Of a DNA stretch of 60,032 nt, positions 8,818-16,945 are shown in pieces. The notes below the pieces were generated by a model that was not told where the DNA came from, ran no database searches, and saw only the letters and a list, made by a program, of their open reading frames with translations. This DNA is from Bacteroidota bacterium (GTDB taxonomy: Bacteria; Bacteroidota; Bacteroidia; B-17B0; Aurantibacillaceae). The first letter of the stretch is position 1. Each line of letters begins with the position of its first letter. Both the position numbers and the translations under genes were made by a program. The stretch is taken from assembly GCA_013287545.1 (NCBI GenBank), contig JABDDQ010000005.1, positions 1 through 60,032 on the forward strand, in the 5' to 3' direction.

Positions 8818-9348
8818 GTGAAAAAACTATTTTGCTTTTCTGTTGTTTTACTACTCGTTTTCTATTCTTGTAAAAAAGAAAGCGACCCTGCCCCTGCACC
8901 ACCCGTTATAACTTTTGGAAGTTTTACCACATCAGATGCTTATACAGGAGTGCTTACATTTAATTTTAGTGATGCCGATGGTGATATTGGCTTAAACCCA
9001 AGTGATACAACGGGACCCTATGCCACAAACACGGTAGGTTATTATGATTTTTATATGCGTTATTATTATTTTAGCCCTGTATTTAAAAAGTATGTAACTT
9101 TTTATTATCCTTTACAAAATGGGAACGCTTATATTGATAGTGCCATAACCCCCTACCGTATACCCTTTGTAACTAATAATACAAAAAGCAAAAGCTTAAA
9201 TGGGCAAATTATAATAAACTTAAATCAATATAAGCCTATTGGTTTTGGCGATAGTATAAACAATTTTAGATATGAGTTTTGGATGTATGACCGTGCTTTG
9301 CATAAAAGTAATGTGGTTACTACACCTGGTTTTTCTACCCCTTATTAA
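8818..9348 (+). CDS. Putative lipoprotein
   Basis: The 176-residue protein begins at a GTG codon and has a lipoprotein signal peptide (LLLVFYSC, candidate Cys18) followed by KKESDPAPAPP, a typical linker to the outer membrane anchor. The mature region contains FNFSDADGDIGLNPSDT, a pattern I know from Bacteroidota lipoproteins with calcium-binding-like Asp-rich loops. The rest is rich in Tyr and Phe. Its TAA is followed immediately by the ATG of the IPExxxVDY gene, so the two are cotranscribed. Function unknown. Confidence 0.75.
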   Translation: MKKLFCFSVVLLLVFYSCKKESDPAPAPPVITFGSFTTSDAYTGVLTFNFSDADGDIGLNPSDTTGPYATNTVGYYDFYMRYYYFSPVFKKYVTFYYPLQNGNAYIDSAITPYRIPFVTNNTKSKSLNGQIIINLNQYKPIGFGDSINNFRYEFWMYDRALHKSNVVTTPGFSTPY

Positions 9349-9837
9349 ATGCCTAAATACGTTTTAGATTCGGAGTACGATTACGATTTTTCGTTGCTGG
9401 CTATATCTGCCCATGTACCCGATTATAAAGTGTGTATAGAAATAAACCGCTTGCTGAATATTGAATTGGTACGAGATATATCTATTGAGTTAAGCACTAA
9501 AAATACCAGCACACCCTTGCTTTTTTCTTGTTTCTCCTATCAGGATGAAGAGGAACAAAACGAGTTTATGCTGCTATCAAACAAAAGCAGCAACACGGTA
9601 GCGGCATCAAAAAAAATAGCCGCTCCCCTATCGTTATTTGATGATAAAAGAGAGGATATAAAATTTTTATTAGTGCCTGAGTTAGCTCAAACCGATTTTT
9701 TATTCATTTTAAAAGCCGATAACCACGAGCAAGCAATATATAATATACAAAACAAGCTAAAGACTATTACATTTGCGCTATCTGTTCAAACAATAGAAGT
9801 TGAAACATTAGCATCGAAAAAGAATTTAATAATTTAA
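9349..9837 (+). CDS. IPExxxVDY family protein
   Basis: This 162-residue cytoplasmic protein matches the small Bacteroidota family named for an IPExxxVDY motif, seen here in degenerate form as VPELAQTDF near residues 108-116. The function of the family is not known. The gene abuts the lipoprotein stop codon upstream and lies 5 bp before pyruvate kinase, an association I associate with the family. It has no signal peptide or transmembrane segment. Confidence 0.75.
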   Translation: MPKYVLDSEYDYDFSLLAISAHVPDYKVCIEINRLLNIELVRDISIELSTKNTSTPLLFSCFSYQDEEEQNEFMLLSNKSSNTVAASKKIAAPLSLFDDKREDIKFLLVPELAQTDFLFILKADNHEQAIYNIQNKLKTITFALSVQTIEVETLASKKNLII

Positions 9838-9842
9838 GATAT

Positions 9843-11273
9843 ATGATAGAATTTTCTCACAAAACAAAAATTGTAGCTACTATGGGCCCTGCTACGGCAA
9901 GTGCTGAAGTGTTAGAAGGAATGTTTACTGCGGGCTTAGACATTTGTCGCATAAATTTTTCGCACGGTAATTATGATGCGGTAAAAGAAACAGTAAATAA
10001 CATACGTACTATAAACAAAAAGTTGAACCGCCACGTTGGTATTTTGGCCGATTTACAAGGCCCTAAACTTCGTATAGGCGAAGTAGAAAACAATGCCATA
10101 GAATTAACTAACGGGCATGAAATTACCATTACTACTAAAGAGTGTATTGGGACTAATCAGTTGCTTTATATTACTTATCCTCAATTTCCTAAAGATGTAA
10201 AGGCAGAGGAGCTTGTTTTAATTGATGATGGAAAAATTCATTTAAAAGTTATTTCAACTAATGGCAATGATGCTGTAAAATGTACTATTATTTCAGGTGG
10301 CACTTTATCTTCTAAAAAAGGAGTTAACCTGCCTAATACAAAGATATCGTTACCTTGCTTAACCATAAAAGATTTGCGTGATTTAGATTTTGCACTTGAA
10401 AACGATTTTGACTGGATTGGGCTTTCGTTTGTGCGTAGCGTAACCGATATTGTAGAGTTAAAAGAAATTATACGCAGCAAAGGTAACAGAGCTCGTGTTA
10501 TTGCTAAAATTGAGAAACCTGAAGCCATAAAAGAAATTGATAAAATTTTAGATGTAACTGATGGCATTATGGTTGCCCGTGGCGATTTAGGTGTTGAAAT
10601 GCCTATGGAAGAAGTGCCTTTGTTACAAAAAATGATTGTTACCAAATGCGTAAATGCGGGCAAGCCCGTAATTATTGCTACCCAAATGATGGAAAGTATG
10701 ATTACAAGCTATACTCCTACTCGTGCCGAAGTTAACGATGTTGCCAATGCTGTGCTTGATGGTGCTGATGCTGTAATGTTGAGTGCTGAAACATCGGTTG
10801 GTAAGTATCCGGTTAAGGTAATTGAGTACATGCGCCGCATTATACATCAGGTAGAAAATGGAGCATCTATTTATTACCGTCACCATGAGCCACAAATAAA
10901 AACTAACACTTTTATAACAGATAGTATTTGCTATAATGCCTGTAACCTGGCCAAACAAGCGGGTGTTAAAGCCATTATATCTATGACACATAGTGGATAT
11001 ACAGCCTATCGTTTATCAAGTCATCGCCCAAAAGCAGCTATTTTTATTTTTACAGATAACCCATCGTTGTTAACTGCGCTTAGCTTAGTGTGGGGCGTTA
11101 GAGGTTTTTACTACAATAAGTATGAAAGTACGGATGAAACCATTTCTGATTTAAAGAATTATATAAAAGAGAAAGGCTTAGTTAAACAAGATGAGTTAGT
11201 TATAAATATTGCCAGTATGCCTATGAAAGAAAAAGGCAGAACCAATATGATGAAACTGTCTTATATTTCTTAA
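9843..11273 (+). CDS. pyk: Pyruvate kinase
   Basis: Transfers phosphate from phosphoenolpyruvate to ADP in the last step of glycolysis. The 476-residue length is typical. The N-terminal ATMGPATAS and the RINFSHG block are followed by IAKIEKPEAI (catalytic barrel Lys region), MVARGDLGVEMP and ATQMMESMI. The C-terminal allosteric domain is present in full and ends MPMKEKGRTNMMKLSYIS. It follows the IPExxxVDY gene by 5 bp and precedes an EamA transporter by 15 bp. Confidence 0.96.
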   Translation: MIEFSHKTKIVATMGPATASAEVLEGMFTAGLDICRINFSHGNYDAVKETVNNIRTINKKLNRHVGILADLQGPKLRIGEVENNAIELTNGHEITITTKECIGTNQLLYITYPQFPKDVKAEELVLIDDGKIHLKVISTNGNDAVKCTIISGGTLSSKKGVNLPNTKISLPCLTIKDLRDLDFALENDFDWIGLSFVRSVTDIVELKEIIRSKGNRARVIAKIEKPEAIKEIDKILDVTDGIMVARGDLGVEMPMEEVPLLQKMIVTKCVNAGKPVIIATQMMESMITSYTPTRAEVNDVANAVLDGADAVMLSAETSVGKYPVKVIEYMRRIIHQVENGASIYYRHHEPQIKTNTFITDSICYNACNLAKQAGVKAIISMTHSGYTAYRLSSHRPKAAIFIFTDNPSLLTALSLVWGVRGFYYNKYESTDETISDLKNYIKEKGLVKQDELVINIASMPMKEKGRTNMMKLSYIS

Positions 11274-11288
11274 TTTCAGTATCTGTAA

Positions 11289-12158
11289 ATGTTTTATCTG
11301 GTTATTAGTGTTGTTTGCAATATTTTATTATTGCTTATTATAAGGTCGTATCAAAAGTTTAATGTAGCCTCGTTCCCTGCTATTATTGTAAATTATTTTG
11401 TTGCCGGTAGTGTTTCGTTATTTTTTACCGAACCTAAAACCATTTATATGGAGGCTACCCATTTATGGTTTCCTGCCTTGTTTTTAGGCTCGCTATTTGT
11501 TACCATCTTTTTTCTAATTTCTAAAACTACTGAAAAAATGGGGGTTTCGGTAGCATCAGTGGCTAATAAAATGAGTGTAGTTATTCCGGTAGTGTTGGCC
11601 TTTATTATCTATAAAGATTCACCACACTTGTTTAAAATACTGGGGATAGTTATTGCTTTAGTATCTGTTTTTTTAGTTTCGGCTTCTAATAAAAAAGAAG
11701 AAAGTACCTCGGGTAAAAAAAACTATTTATTGCCCGTGGCTGTTTTTTTAGGAAGTGGTATTATTGATGCCATAGTTAACTATGCTCAAAAAATATTGGT
11801 GCATTCAGAAGCTGAAGCAACTTGTTTTTCAAGCCTTTCTTTCTTCTCTGCCGGATTAATTGGGTCTATCGCTTTTCTAATACTATATAAAGACAAAAAA
11901 AACCTTGATGTAAAAAAGACTTTACTTGGCGGTTTTGTTTTAGGTGTTCCTAATTTTTTCAGTATTTATTTTATTATGAAGGCCATCGATGCTGATTTTA
12001 TGCAAAGCTCGGTACTCTATCCTGTATTTAATGTAAGTGTGGTTCTTGGCTCAACATTTTTTGCTTATTTGTTTTTTGCTGAAAAACTATCTGTTAAAAA
12101 TGTTATTGGCGTTGCTTTAAGCGTGTTGGCAATTGCTTTTATTGCTTTAGCCAAATAA
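11289..12158 (+). CDS. EamA/DMT-family transporter
   Basis: The 289-residue protein consists of about ten hydrophobic helices in two halves, the arrangement of the drug/metabolite transporter superfamily. The second half contains the conserved FSIYFIMKAI and VLYPVFNVSVVLGS segments. The substrate cannot be told from sequence. It lies 15 bp after pyk, and its stop codon directly abuts the next ATG, so it is part of the same probable operon. Confidence 0.8.
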   Translation: MFYLVISVVCNILLLLIIRSYQKFNVASFPAIIVNYFVAGSVSLFFTEPKTIYMEATHLWFPALFLGSLFVTIFFLISKTTEKMGVSVASVANKMSVVIPVVLAFIIYKDSPHLFKILGIVIALVSVFLVSASNKKEESTSGKKNYLLPVAVFLGSGIIDAIVNYAQKILVHSEAEATCFSSLSFFSAGLIGSIAFLILYKDKKNLDVKKTLLGGFVLGVPNFFSIYFIMKAIDADFMQSSVLYPVFNVSVVLGSTFFAYLFFAEKLSVKNVIGVALSVLAIAFIALAK

Positions 12159-12755
12159 ATGACAGATACTTATTTAACCATTCAAAAACCTACCGAAGGC
12201 TTATTTAAAGATAAGGGTTCTAAGTTTTTTGCCTATGCGTTTCCTATAACTACCGAAGAGGAAGTTAAACAACACATTGCCAATTTAAAAAAACAACATT
12301 ATGGTGCCAGGCATTGGTGTTATGGTTTTAGAGTAGGATCTGATAAAAAATTATTCCGTGCTAATGATGATGGAGAACCTTCGGGTACTGCTGGTAAACC
12401 AATTCTTAACCAAATTATTTCGGCAGATTTAACAGATGTTTTGGTAGTAGTGGTTCGTTATTTTGGAGGAACTTTGCTTGGCACCGGTGGCCTTATACAA
12501 GCCTATAAAAATGCCGCCGCCGATGCTTTACAGCAGGCAATTATTACAACAAAATATATTACCAAAACCTGTAAAGTAAACTTTAATACAGAAGTAACCA
12601 ATTTGGTTATGCGCTATTTAAAAGAATGTGATGCAGAAATTATAGAACACACGTTTGATACTGAAAATGAAATTACTTTTAAAATAAGACAATCATTTAT
12701 CGAAAAATTAGTTACTTCACTTAAAGAAAATAACATTACCTGTAAAACCATATAA
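12159..12755 (+). CDS. YigZ/IMPACT family protein
   Basis: The 198-residue length and the N-terminal domain with KGSKFFAYAFPI, the HWCYGFRVG segment and the signature NDDGEPSGTAGKPIL followed by VVRYFGGTLLGTGGL identify the UPF0029/IMPACT family (YigZ in E. coli). The C-terminal ferredoxin-like DUF1949-type domain begins near residue 135. IMPACT homologues in eukaryotes act on translation control, while the bacterial role is not established. The ATG immediately follows the transporter's stop. Confidence 0.9.
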   Translation: MTDTYLTIQKPTEGLFKDKGSKFFAYAFPITTEEEVKQHIANLKKQHYGARHWCYGFRVGSDKKLFRANDDGEPSGTAGKPILNQIISADLTDVLVVVVRYFGGTLLGTGGLIQAYKNAAADALQQAIITTKYITKTCKVNFNTEVTNLVMRYLKECDAEIIEHTFDTENEITFKIRQSFIEKLVTSLKENNITCKTI

Positions 12756-12757
12756 TT

Positions 12758-13672
12758 ATGAGCAAACTTAATTTTGATTTACTTAAAACCATGTGTGCTA
12801 CACATGCCCCATCGGGTAACGAAGTTGGTATGAAAGATTTTTTACTGGATTATATTAAGAAAGAAAAAAAGAATTGGAAACATAAACCAACCATTTATGC
12901 CGGAGATGATTTTCAGGATTGTATTATGTTAGTTTTTGGGAAACCACGTACAGCTGTTTTTGCGCATATAGATAGTATAGGCTTTACAGTACGTTATGGT
13001 AAACAATTGGTTAAAATTGGTGGTCCGCGTTTGGATAACGGTTTTCATTTAGTAGATGAAAATGGTAACAATGCTACGTTAGTTAGTGGACAAGATAAAT
13101 TAGAATATAAATCAACCCATAAATTTGCTACAGGTACTGAACTTACTTTTAAACCTGATTGGCGCGAGACTAAAGATTTTGTACAATGTTGTTATATGGA
13201 TAATCGCTTAGGTGTGTTTAATGCGTTGAAAGTAGCAGAAACCCTAAAAGACGGAGCCTTAGTTTTTTCTTGCTGGGAAGAGCATGGTGGCGGAAGCGTA
13301 TCGTATATTCAAAAGTTTTTACAAGAAAAATATAAAATTAAACAGGCACTTATATCAAATATTACGTGGATTACTGAAGGAGTTACACATGCTAAAGGAG
13401 TGGCCATTAGTATGCGTGATAGTTTAATTCCGAGAAGGAGTTATATCAATAAAATAATTTCTATCGCTAAAAAAGCTAAAGTTCCTTTTCAGTTAGAAGT
13501 TGAAGGTAGTGGTGGTAGCGATGCTAAAGAATTGCAAATGGCCAAGTATCCTTGGGATTGGTGTTTTGTAGGTGCACCTGAAGATTACGTGCACTCACCC
13601 AATGAAAAAGTACATAAAGCAGATATATCAGCTATGATTGATCTGTATAATGTATTAATGAAAGAGCTGTAA
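12758..13672 (+). CDS. M42-like metallopeptidase (aminopeptidase)
   Basis: The 304-residue protein has the pattern of the M42/M20 di-zinc aminopeptidases: THAPSGNE near residue 15, FAHIDSIGFTV (metal His and Asp) near 68, CYMDNRLGVFNA with the bridging Asp near 148, CWEEHGGGS with the catalytic Glu near 173, GGSDAKEL with a metal Asp near 250 and VHSPNEKVHKAD with the terminal His. All expected ligands are visible. It begins 2 bp after the YigZ stop and converges on ccmE. The peptide substrate is unknown. Confidence 0.85.
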   Translation: MSKLNFDLLKTMCATHAPSGNEVGMKDFLLDYIKKEKKNWKHKPTIYAGDDFQDCIMLVFGKPRTAVFAHIDSIGFTVRYGKQLVKIGGPRLDNGFHLVDENGNNATLVSGQDKLEYKSTHKFATGTELTFKPDWRETKDFVQCCYMDNRLGVFNALKVAETLKDGALVFSCWEEHGGGSVSYIQKFLQEKYKIKQALISNITWITEGVTHAKGVAISMRDSLIPRRSYINKIISIAKKAKVPFQLEVEGSGGSDAKELQMAKYPWDWCFVGAPEDYVHSPNEKVHKADISAMIDLYNVLMKEL

Positions 13673-13681
13673 TATAACAGA

Positions 13682-14086
13682 TTAACTTTTTTTCTCAGCA
13701 GTAGCCTCAGGTTTTTCACCGTTATATTTTGATGGACATTTCATTAAAATATCTTTAGCGTGAAAGTCTTCTCCTTGCATCTTACCAATAAGTACAATTT
13801 GTTCGGCACGCTCAAAATCTTGTGGTTTATTTTTATGTAAAACTACTTTGCGTTCTTCACCATTATTATCTACCATATAAAAAGTAAACTCATCTGTGTT
13901 AACAGATGGATTGTATTCGGTTGGCTTTGCTTTATCGCATTTACCAACTACATGAAATTCTGTATCAGGGTTTTTACCTGCCTGACCAAAATTAGCATAC
14001 GTGCTATCTCCGGGTGCAGCAACTATAAGCAACGCACCTATAGCAACAGCAACAATTACAATAATAACTATATGTGTTTTTTTCAT
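13682..14086 (-). CDS. ccmE: Cytochrome c maturation protein CcmE, CxxxY type
   Basis: CcmE is the periplasmic heme chaperone of cytochrome c maturation System I. The 134-residue protein has one N-terminal membrane anchor (residues 4-24) and an OB-fold domain (FHVVGKC, VVLHKNKPQDFERAEQIVLIG). Classical CcmE binds heme covalently through His in an HxxxY motif. Here the equivalent position reads CPSKY (Cys117 to Tyr121), preceded by FHAKDILMK. That is the CxxxY variant described for archaea and some bacteria that lack CcmH. It is last in a ccmB-ccmC-ccmD-like-ccmE cluster, 5 bp after the ccmD-like gene. Confidence 0.88.
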   Translation of the reverse strand: MKKTHIVIIVIVAVAIGALLIVAAPGDSTYANFGQAGKNPDTEFHVVGKCDKAKPTEYNPSVNTDEFTFYMVDNNGEERKVVLHKNKPQDFERAEQIVLIGKMQGEDFHAKDILMKCPSKYNGEKPEATAEKKS

Positions 14087-14091
14087 GAGTT

Positions 14092-14307
14092 TTATTTTTT
14101 AGTAAAAGTATCTTCAAGTTTTTTTAACTTTCTATCTATAACAACTAAATAAGTAGCCAAGCAAGCAAACACAACCGATAGCACAAGCACCACTACATAA
14201 ATTTTACCATCGCTACGCATGGTATCTGCCATTTGAGGCTCAGTTTCTTGCGCAAATGTAGTTGCGGTAAACAATAATAAAAATGTGAGGCTAATTAATT
14301 TTTTCAT
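14092..14307 (-). CDS. CcmD-like small membrane protein
   Basis: This 71-residue protein has an N-terminal signal-like segment (ISLTFLLLFTATTFAQ) and one further transmembrane helix (IYVVVLVLSVVFACLATYLV) followed by a short charged cytoplasmic tail (DRKLKKLEDTFTKK). Size, topology and position between ccmC and ccmE fit CcmD, which releases holo-CcmE from CcmC. Sequence identity to CcmD is weak in all families, so the call rests mainly on context. Its first 17 bp overlap the end of ccmC, which implies translational coupling. Confidence 0.7.
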   Translation of the reverse strand: MKKLISLTFLLLFTATTFAQETEPQMADTMRSDGKIYVVVLVLSVVFACLATYLVVIDRKLKKLEDTFTKK

Positions 14308-14974
14308 CGTTATCTAAGTTGTATTGTAATTTTTTCATTCTGTTTAACACATTAAGCAACCAAACACTCATTAAAATCCAACCTATACAAGCAGGATAAA
14401 AAACAAGCCGCATATTATTATCCATATCGTACTTACCAAAAGCAGGGTTACCTCCGTTACCGGGGTGTAACGAGTTTGGTGCCAAACGAGGATAAATCAT
14501 TATAAATACAAAAGTCATAATGAAAGCAAAAATATTATATACGGCCGATATACGGGCTTTGGTTTGCGCATCTGGAATTAAAGCACGTAACAAATAATAA
14601 ACAAAATAAACCAGCATAGCAGCCATAACACCCTGTAGTTTAGGGTCTTCAGCTACCCAAGGTTTACCCCATGTGTAGGTTGCCCAAATAGAACCTGTAA
14701 TTAATCCGGGTAAGGCAAACATGCCGCCTACATAAGCGGCTCGAGATGATAACATATCGTACTTAATGTTGTATCCGTTTAAATAACGTAAAGCAAAAAA
14801 CCATGATATACCCATTTGTACCAACATAGCAAACCATAACGGTACATGAAAATACAGGTTACGAATAGTTTCATTTAAAATATTTAAATGAGGTACATTG
14901 CCTATAAAACCCATAGCTATAGAGTATAACACTAAGGCAATTGCAACTATTTTCCACCACCAGTTTTTCATCAA
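14291..14974 (-). CDS. ccmC: Heme handling protein CcmC
   Basis: The 227-residue membrane protein has six hydrophobic helices and belongs to the heme handling protein family. The tryptophan-rich periplasmic segment appears as WATYTWGKPWVAEDPKL near residues 96-112, in place of the WGTWWVWD of proteobacteria. CcmC presents heme to CcmE with help from CcmD. It is one base downstream of ccmB and overlaps the ccmD-like gene by 17 bp. The shorter length and absence of a CcmF-size extension distinguish it from CcmF and CcsA. Confidence 0.88.
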   Translation of the reverse strand: MMKNWWWKIVAIALVLYSIAMGFIGNVPHLNILNETIRNLYFHVPLWFAMLVQMGISWFFALRYLNGYNIKYDMLSSRAAYVGGMFALPGLITGSIWATYTWGKPWVAEDPKLQGVMAAMLVYFVYYLLRALIPDAQTKARISAVYNIFAFIMTFVFIMIYPRLAPNSLHPGNGGNPAFGKYDMDNNMRLVFYPACIGWILMSVWLLNVLNRMKKLQYNLDNDEKIN

Positions 14975-14975
14975 A

Positions 14976-15635
14976 TTATTCTTTCCAAAGATACCTAAAT
15001 AAAAAAAGCGACAAAGTGATAATTATCACATCAATTAACAATAACCCGGTTAAATACTTGTAGCTAACCGACCATTCCAACCCATCGATAGCATTTTTGG
15101 TTAAGCGTAAAGACATTAACATAACCGGTATACAAACAGGCACGCTTAACAAGCTCATAACTGAATAACTATTACCTGTTTTTGAAGCAATACAACTCAT
15201 AAGTGTTAAAGCCCCTGCTAAAGCTGTGCTACCAATTAATAAAGTGAGTAGAAATAACAATGAATCTTGTACAGGGTAATTTATTAACCAACTAAAACAG
15301 AAAACGCTGCAAATAGAAACCACCCAAAGTAATAGGATATTATAAATGATTTTAGATACTACAAACTCAGTAGGATGGTACAGGGTATAGTTATAAATGC
15401 CACGAGCCTTACTTTCGGTAAAAAAGCTTTTAGATGCGGCATTAATGCCGGCAAAAAACAACACAATCCAAAATAAAGCGCCCCAAACATCAGGTTTTAT
15501 GCCATTTTTAAAACTAAGAAAACTTATGAATACAATGCTTAGCACATACAGCAAAATACTGGCTAATGAGGTTTTTTGCCTAAATTCTAAAAGGAATTCT
15601 TTTCGTAATAAAGCTATGATGTTAGAGATGTTCAA
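14976..15635 (-). CDS. ccmB: Heme exporter protein CcmB
   Basis: The 219-residue protein has six predicted membrane helices and an N-terminal LLRKEFLLEFRQK amphipathic segment typical of CcmB, the permease part of the CcmAB ATPase that works with CcmC, CcmD and CcmE. No ATP-binding partner (ccmA) is adjacent. The ORF has no ATG near its N-terminus; the start used is TTG at 15635, which lies only 9 nt from a perfect promoter element. Confidence 0.85.
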   Translation of the reverse strand: MNISNIIALLRKEFLLEFRQKTSLASILLYVLSIVFISFLSFKNGIKPDVWGALFWIVLFFAGINAASKSFFTESKARGIYNYTLYHPTEFVVSKIIYNILLLWVVSICSVFCFSWLINYPVQDSLLFLLTLLIGSTALAGALTLMSCIASKTGNSYSVMSLLSVPVCIPVMLMSLRLTKNAIDGLEWSVSYKYLTGLLLIDVIIITLSLFLFRYLWKE

Positions 15636-15643
15636 ACAGGGTA

Positions 15644-15651
15644 CAAAAATA
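15644..15651 (-). promoter_or_regulatory. -7 promoter element for the ccm operon
   Basis: Minus-strand TATTTTTG matches TAnnTTTG and ends 9 nt before the TTG start of ccmB, so the leader would be only a few nucleotides long. Confidence 0.45.
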
Positions 15652-15700
15652 GCTAAAGATTTAACGTTTTTGAAACCTAATTATTGATTAATATTACGCT

Positions 15701-16231
15701 ATGAAAACAATATTAGCCATCACCCTGTTAGCCATGAGCGCATTTATAGGAACGGATACAAAGTCTATCCACCAGTTTAAAGTAAAAACCCTTGAAGGGC
15801 AAGATTTTGATTTTGCCACTTTAAAAGGTAAGAAAATTATGGTTGTAAACACAGCCAGTAAATGTGGTTTTACACCTCAGTACAAAGAGTTGGAAGAAGT
15901 TTATGAAAAATATAAAGACAAAAACTTTACTATTATTGGTTTCCCATGCAATGATTTTATGAGTCAGGAACCTGGTACAAGTACCGAAATTAGAGAATTT
16001 TGTACTAAAAATTACGGAGTTACTTTCCCTATAATGGAAAAAATAACCATTAAAGATAGCCCTGTTTACGCTTGGTTAAAAAGCAAAGACCAAAATGGTG
16101 TTGAAGATTCGAAAGTAAGCTGGAATTTCAATAAGTATCTGATTGATGAAAACGGACATTTGGTAAAACATGTTGATTCGAAAACAAAACCAAATGATCC
16201 TGAAATTATTAAATGGATTGAAGGGAAATAG
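15701..16231 (+). CDS. Glutathione peroxidase family thiol peroxidase
   Basis: The 176-residue protein has the catalytic peroxidatic Cys55 in NTASKCGFTPQY, the conserved Gln-bearing segment GFPCNDFMSQEPG and the WNFNKYLI motif with Trp and Asn of the catalytic tetrad. It therefore reduces peroxides, as a Cys rather than selenocysteine enzyme. A hydrophobic N-terminus (ILAITLLAMSAFIG) suggests export to the periplasm. bshB1 follows after 6 bp, so the reductant could be linked to bacillithiol; thioredoxin is the usual partner of Cys-type enzymes. Confidence 0.9.
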   Translation: MKTILAITLLAMSAFIGTDTKSIHQFKVKTLEGQDFDFATLKGKKIMVVNTASKCGFTPQYKELEEVYEKYKDKNFTIIGFPCNDFMSQEPGTSTEIREFCTKNYGVTFPIMEKITIKDSPVYAWLKSKDQNGVEDSKVSWNFNKYLIDENGHLVKHVDSKTKPNDPEIIKWIEGK

Positions 16232-16237
16232 TCGCTT

Positions 16238-16939
16238 ATGCAAGTTGATATTTTAGCCATTGGGGTGCACCCTGATGATGTTGAGCTTAGTTGTGCCGGC
16301 ACACTTTTAAAACATATAGCACTTGGCAAAACAGTAGGTTTACTTGATTTAACCTTGGGTGAAATGGGTACAAGGGGCAATGCTGAATTGCGCACACAAG
16401 AGGCCATGAAATCGACTAAAATACTGGGGGCATCCTTTCGTAAACAGTTGCAGTTTGCCGATTGTTTTTTTGAAAATACACAGCCACATATTGTTGAAAT
16501 TATTAAAGTTATTAGAGAGCATAAGCCTCAGATAATTTTATGCAACGCTATATCTGACAGGCACCCTGATCATGGTAGAGCAGCTAAATTGGTAGCAGAT
16601 GCATGCTTCTATTCTGGCTTAGTTAAAATTGATACCAAACAAGCTGCATGGCGACCAAAAGCTGTTTATCATTACATACAAGACAATTATATACACCCCG
16701 ATTTTGTGGTGGATGTGACTGGTTTTGCGGATAAAAAACGAGAGGCCATCATGGCTTTCTCTTCTCAGTTTTACGACCCAAACTCTAAAGAGCCGCAAAC
16801 ACCAATTTCGAGTCCTGAGTTTTTAGAGGCTTTAAATGCAAAAATGAGTTTATGGGGCAGAGCCATTGGTACACGCTATGCTGAAGGTTTCACTACAGGG
16901 CGTTATCCTGGCGTAAACAATTTGTTTGATTTGGTATAA
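16238..16939 (+). CDS. bshB1: Bacillithiol biosynthesis deacetylase BshB1
   Basis: Removes acetate from N-acetylglucosaminyl-malate in the second step of bacillithiol synthesis. The 233-residue protein belongs to the LmbE/PIG-L zinc deacetylases: HPDD at residues 11-14 supplies the metal ligands, and DRHPDHG at 107-113 supplies the third. GEMGTRGNAELR near residues 41-52 is characteristic of BshB1. It follows the peroxidase gene by 6 bp and is probably cotranscribed. The other genes, bshA and bshC, are not in the window. Confidence 0.92.
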   Translation: MQVDILAIGVHPDDVELSCAGTLLKHIALGKTVGLLDLTLGEMGTRGNAELRTQEAMKSTKILGASFRKQLQFADCFFENTQPHIVEIIKVIREHKPQIILCNAISDRHPDHGRAAKLVADACFYSGLVKIDTKQAAWRPKAVYHYIQDNYIHPDFVVDVTGFADKKREAIMAFSSQFYDPNSKEPQTPISSPEFLEALNAKMSLWGRAIGTRYAEGFTTGRYPGVNNLFDLV

Positions 16940-16945
16940 ACCAAG

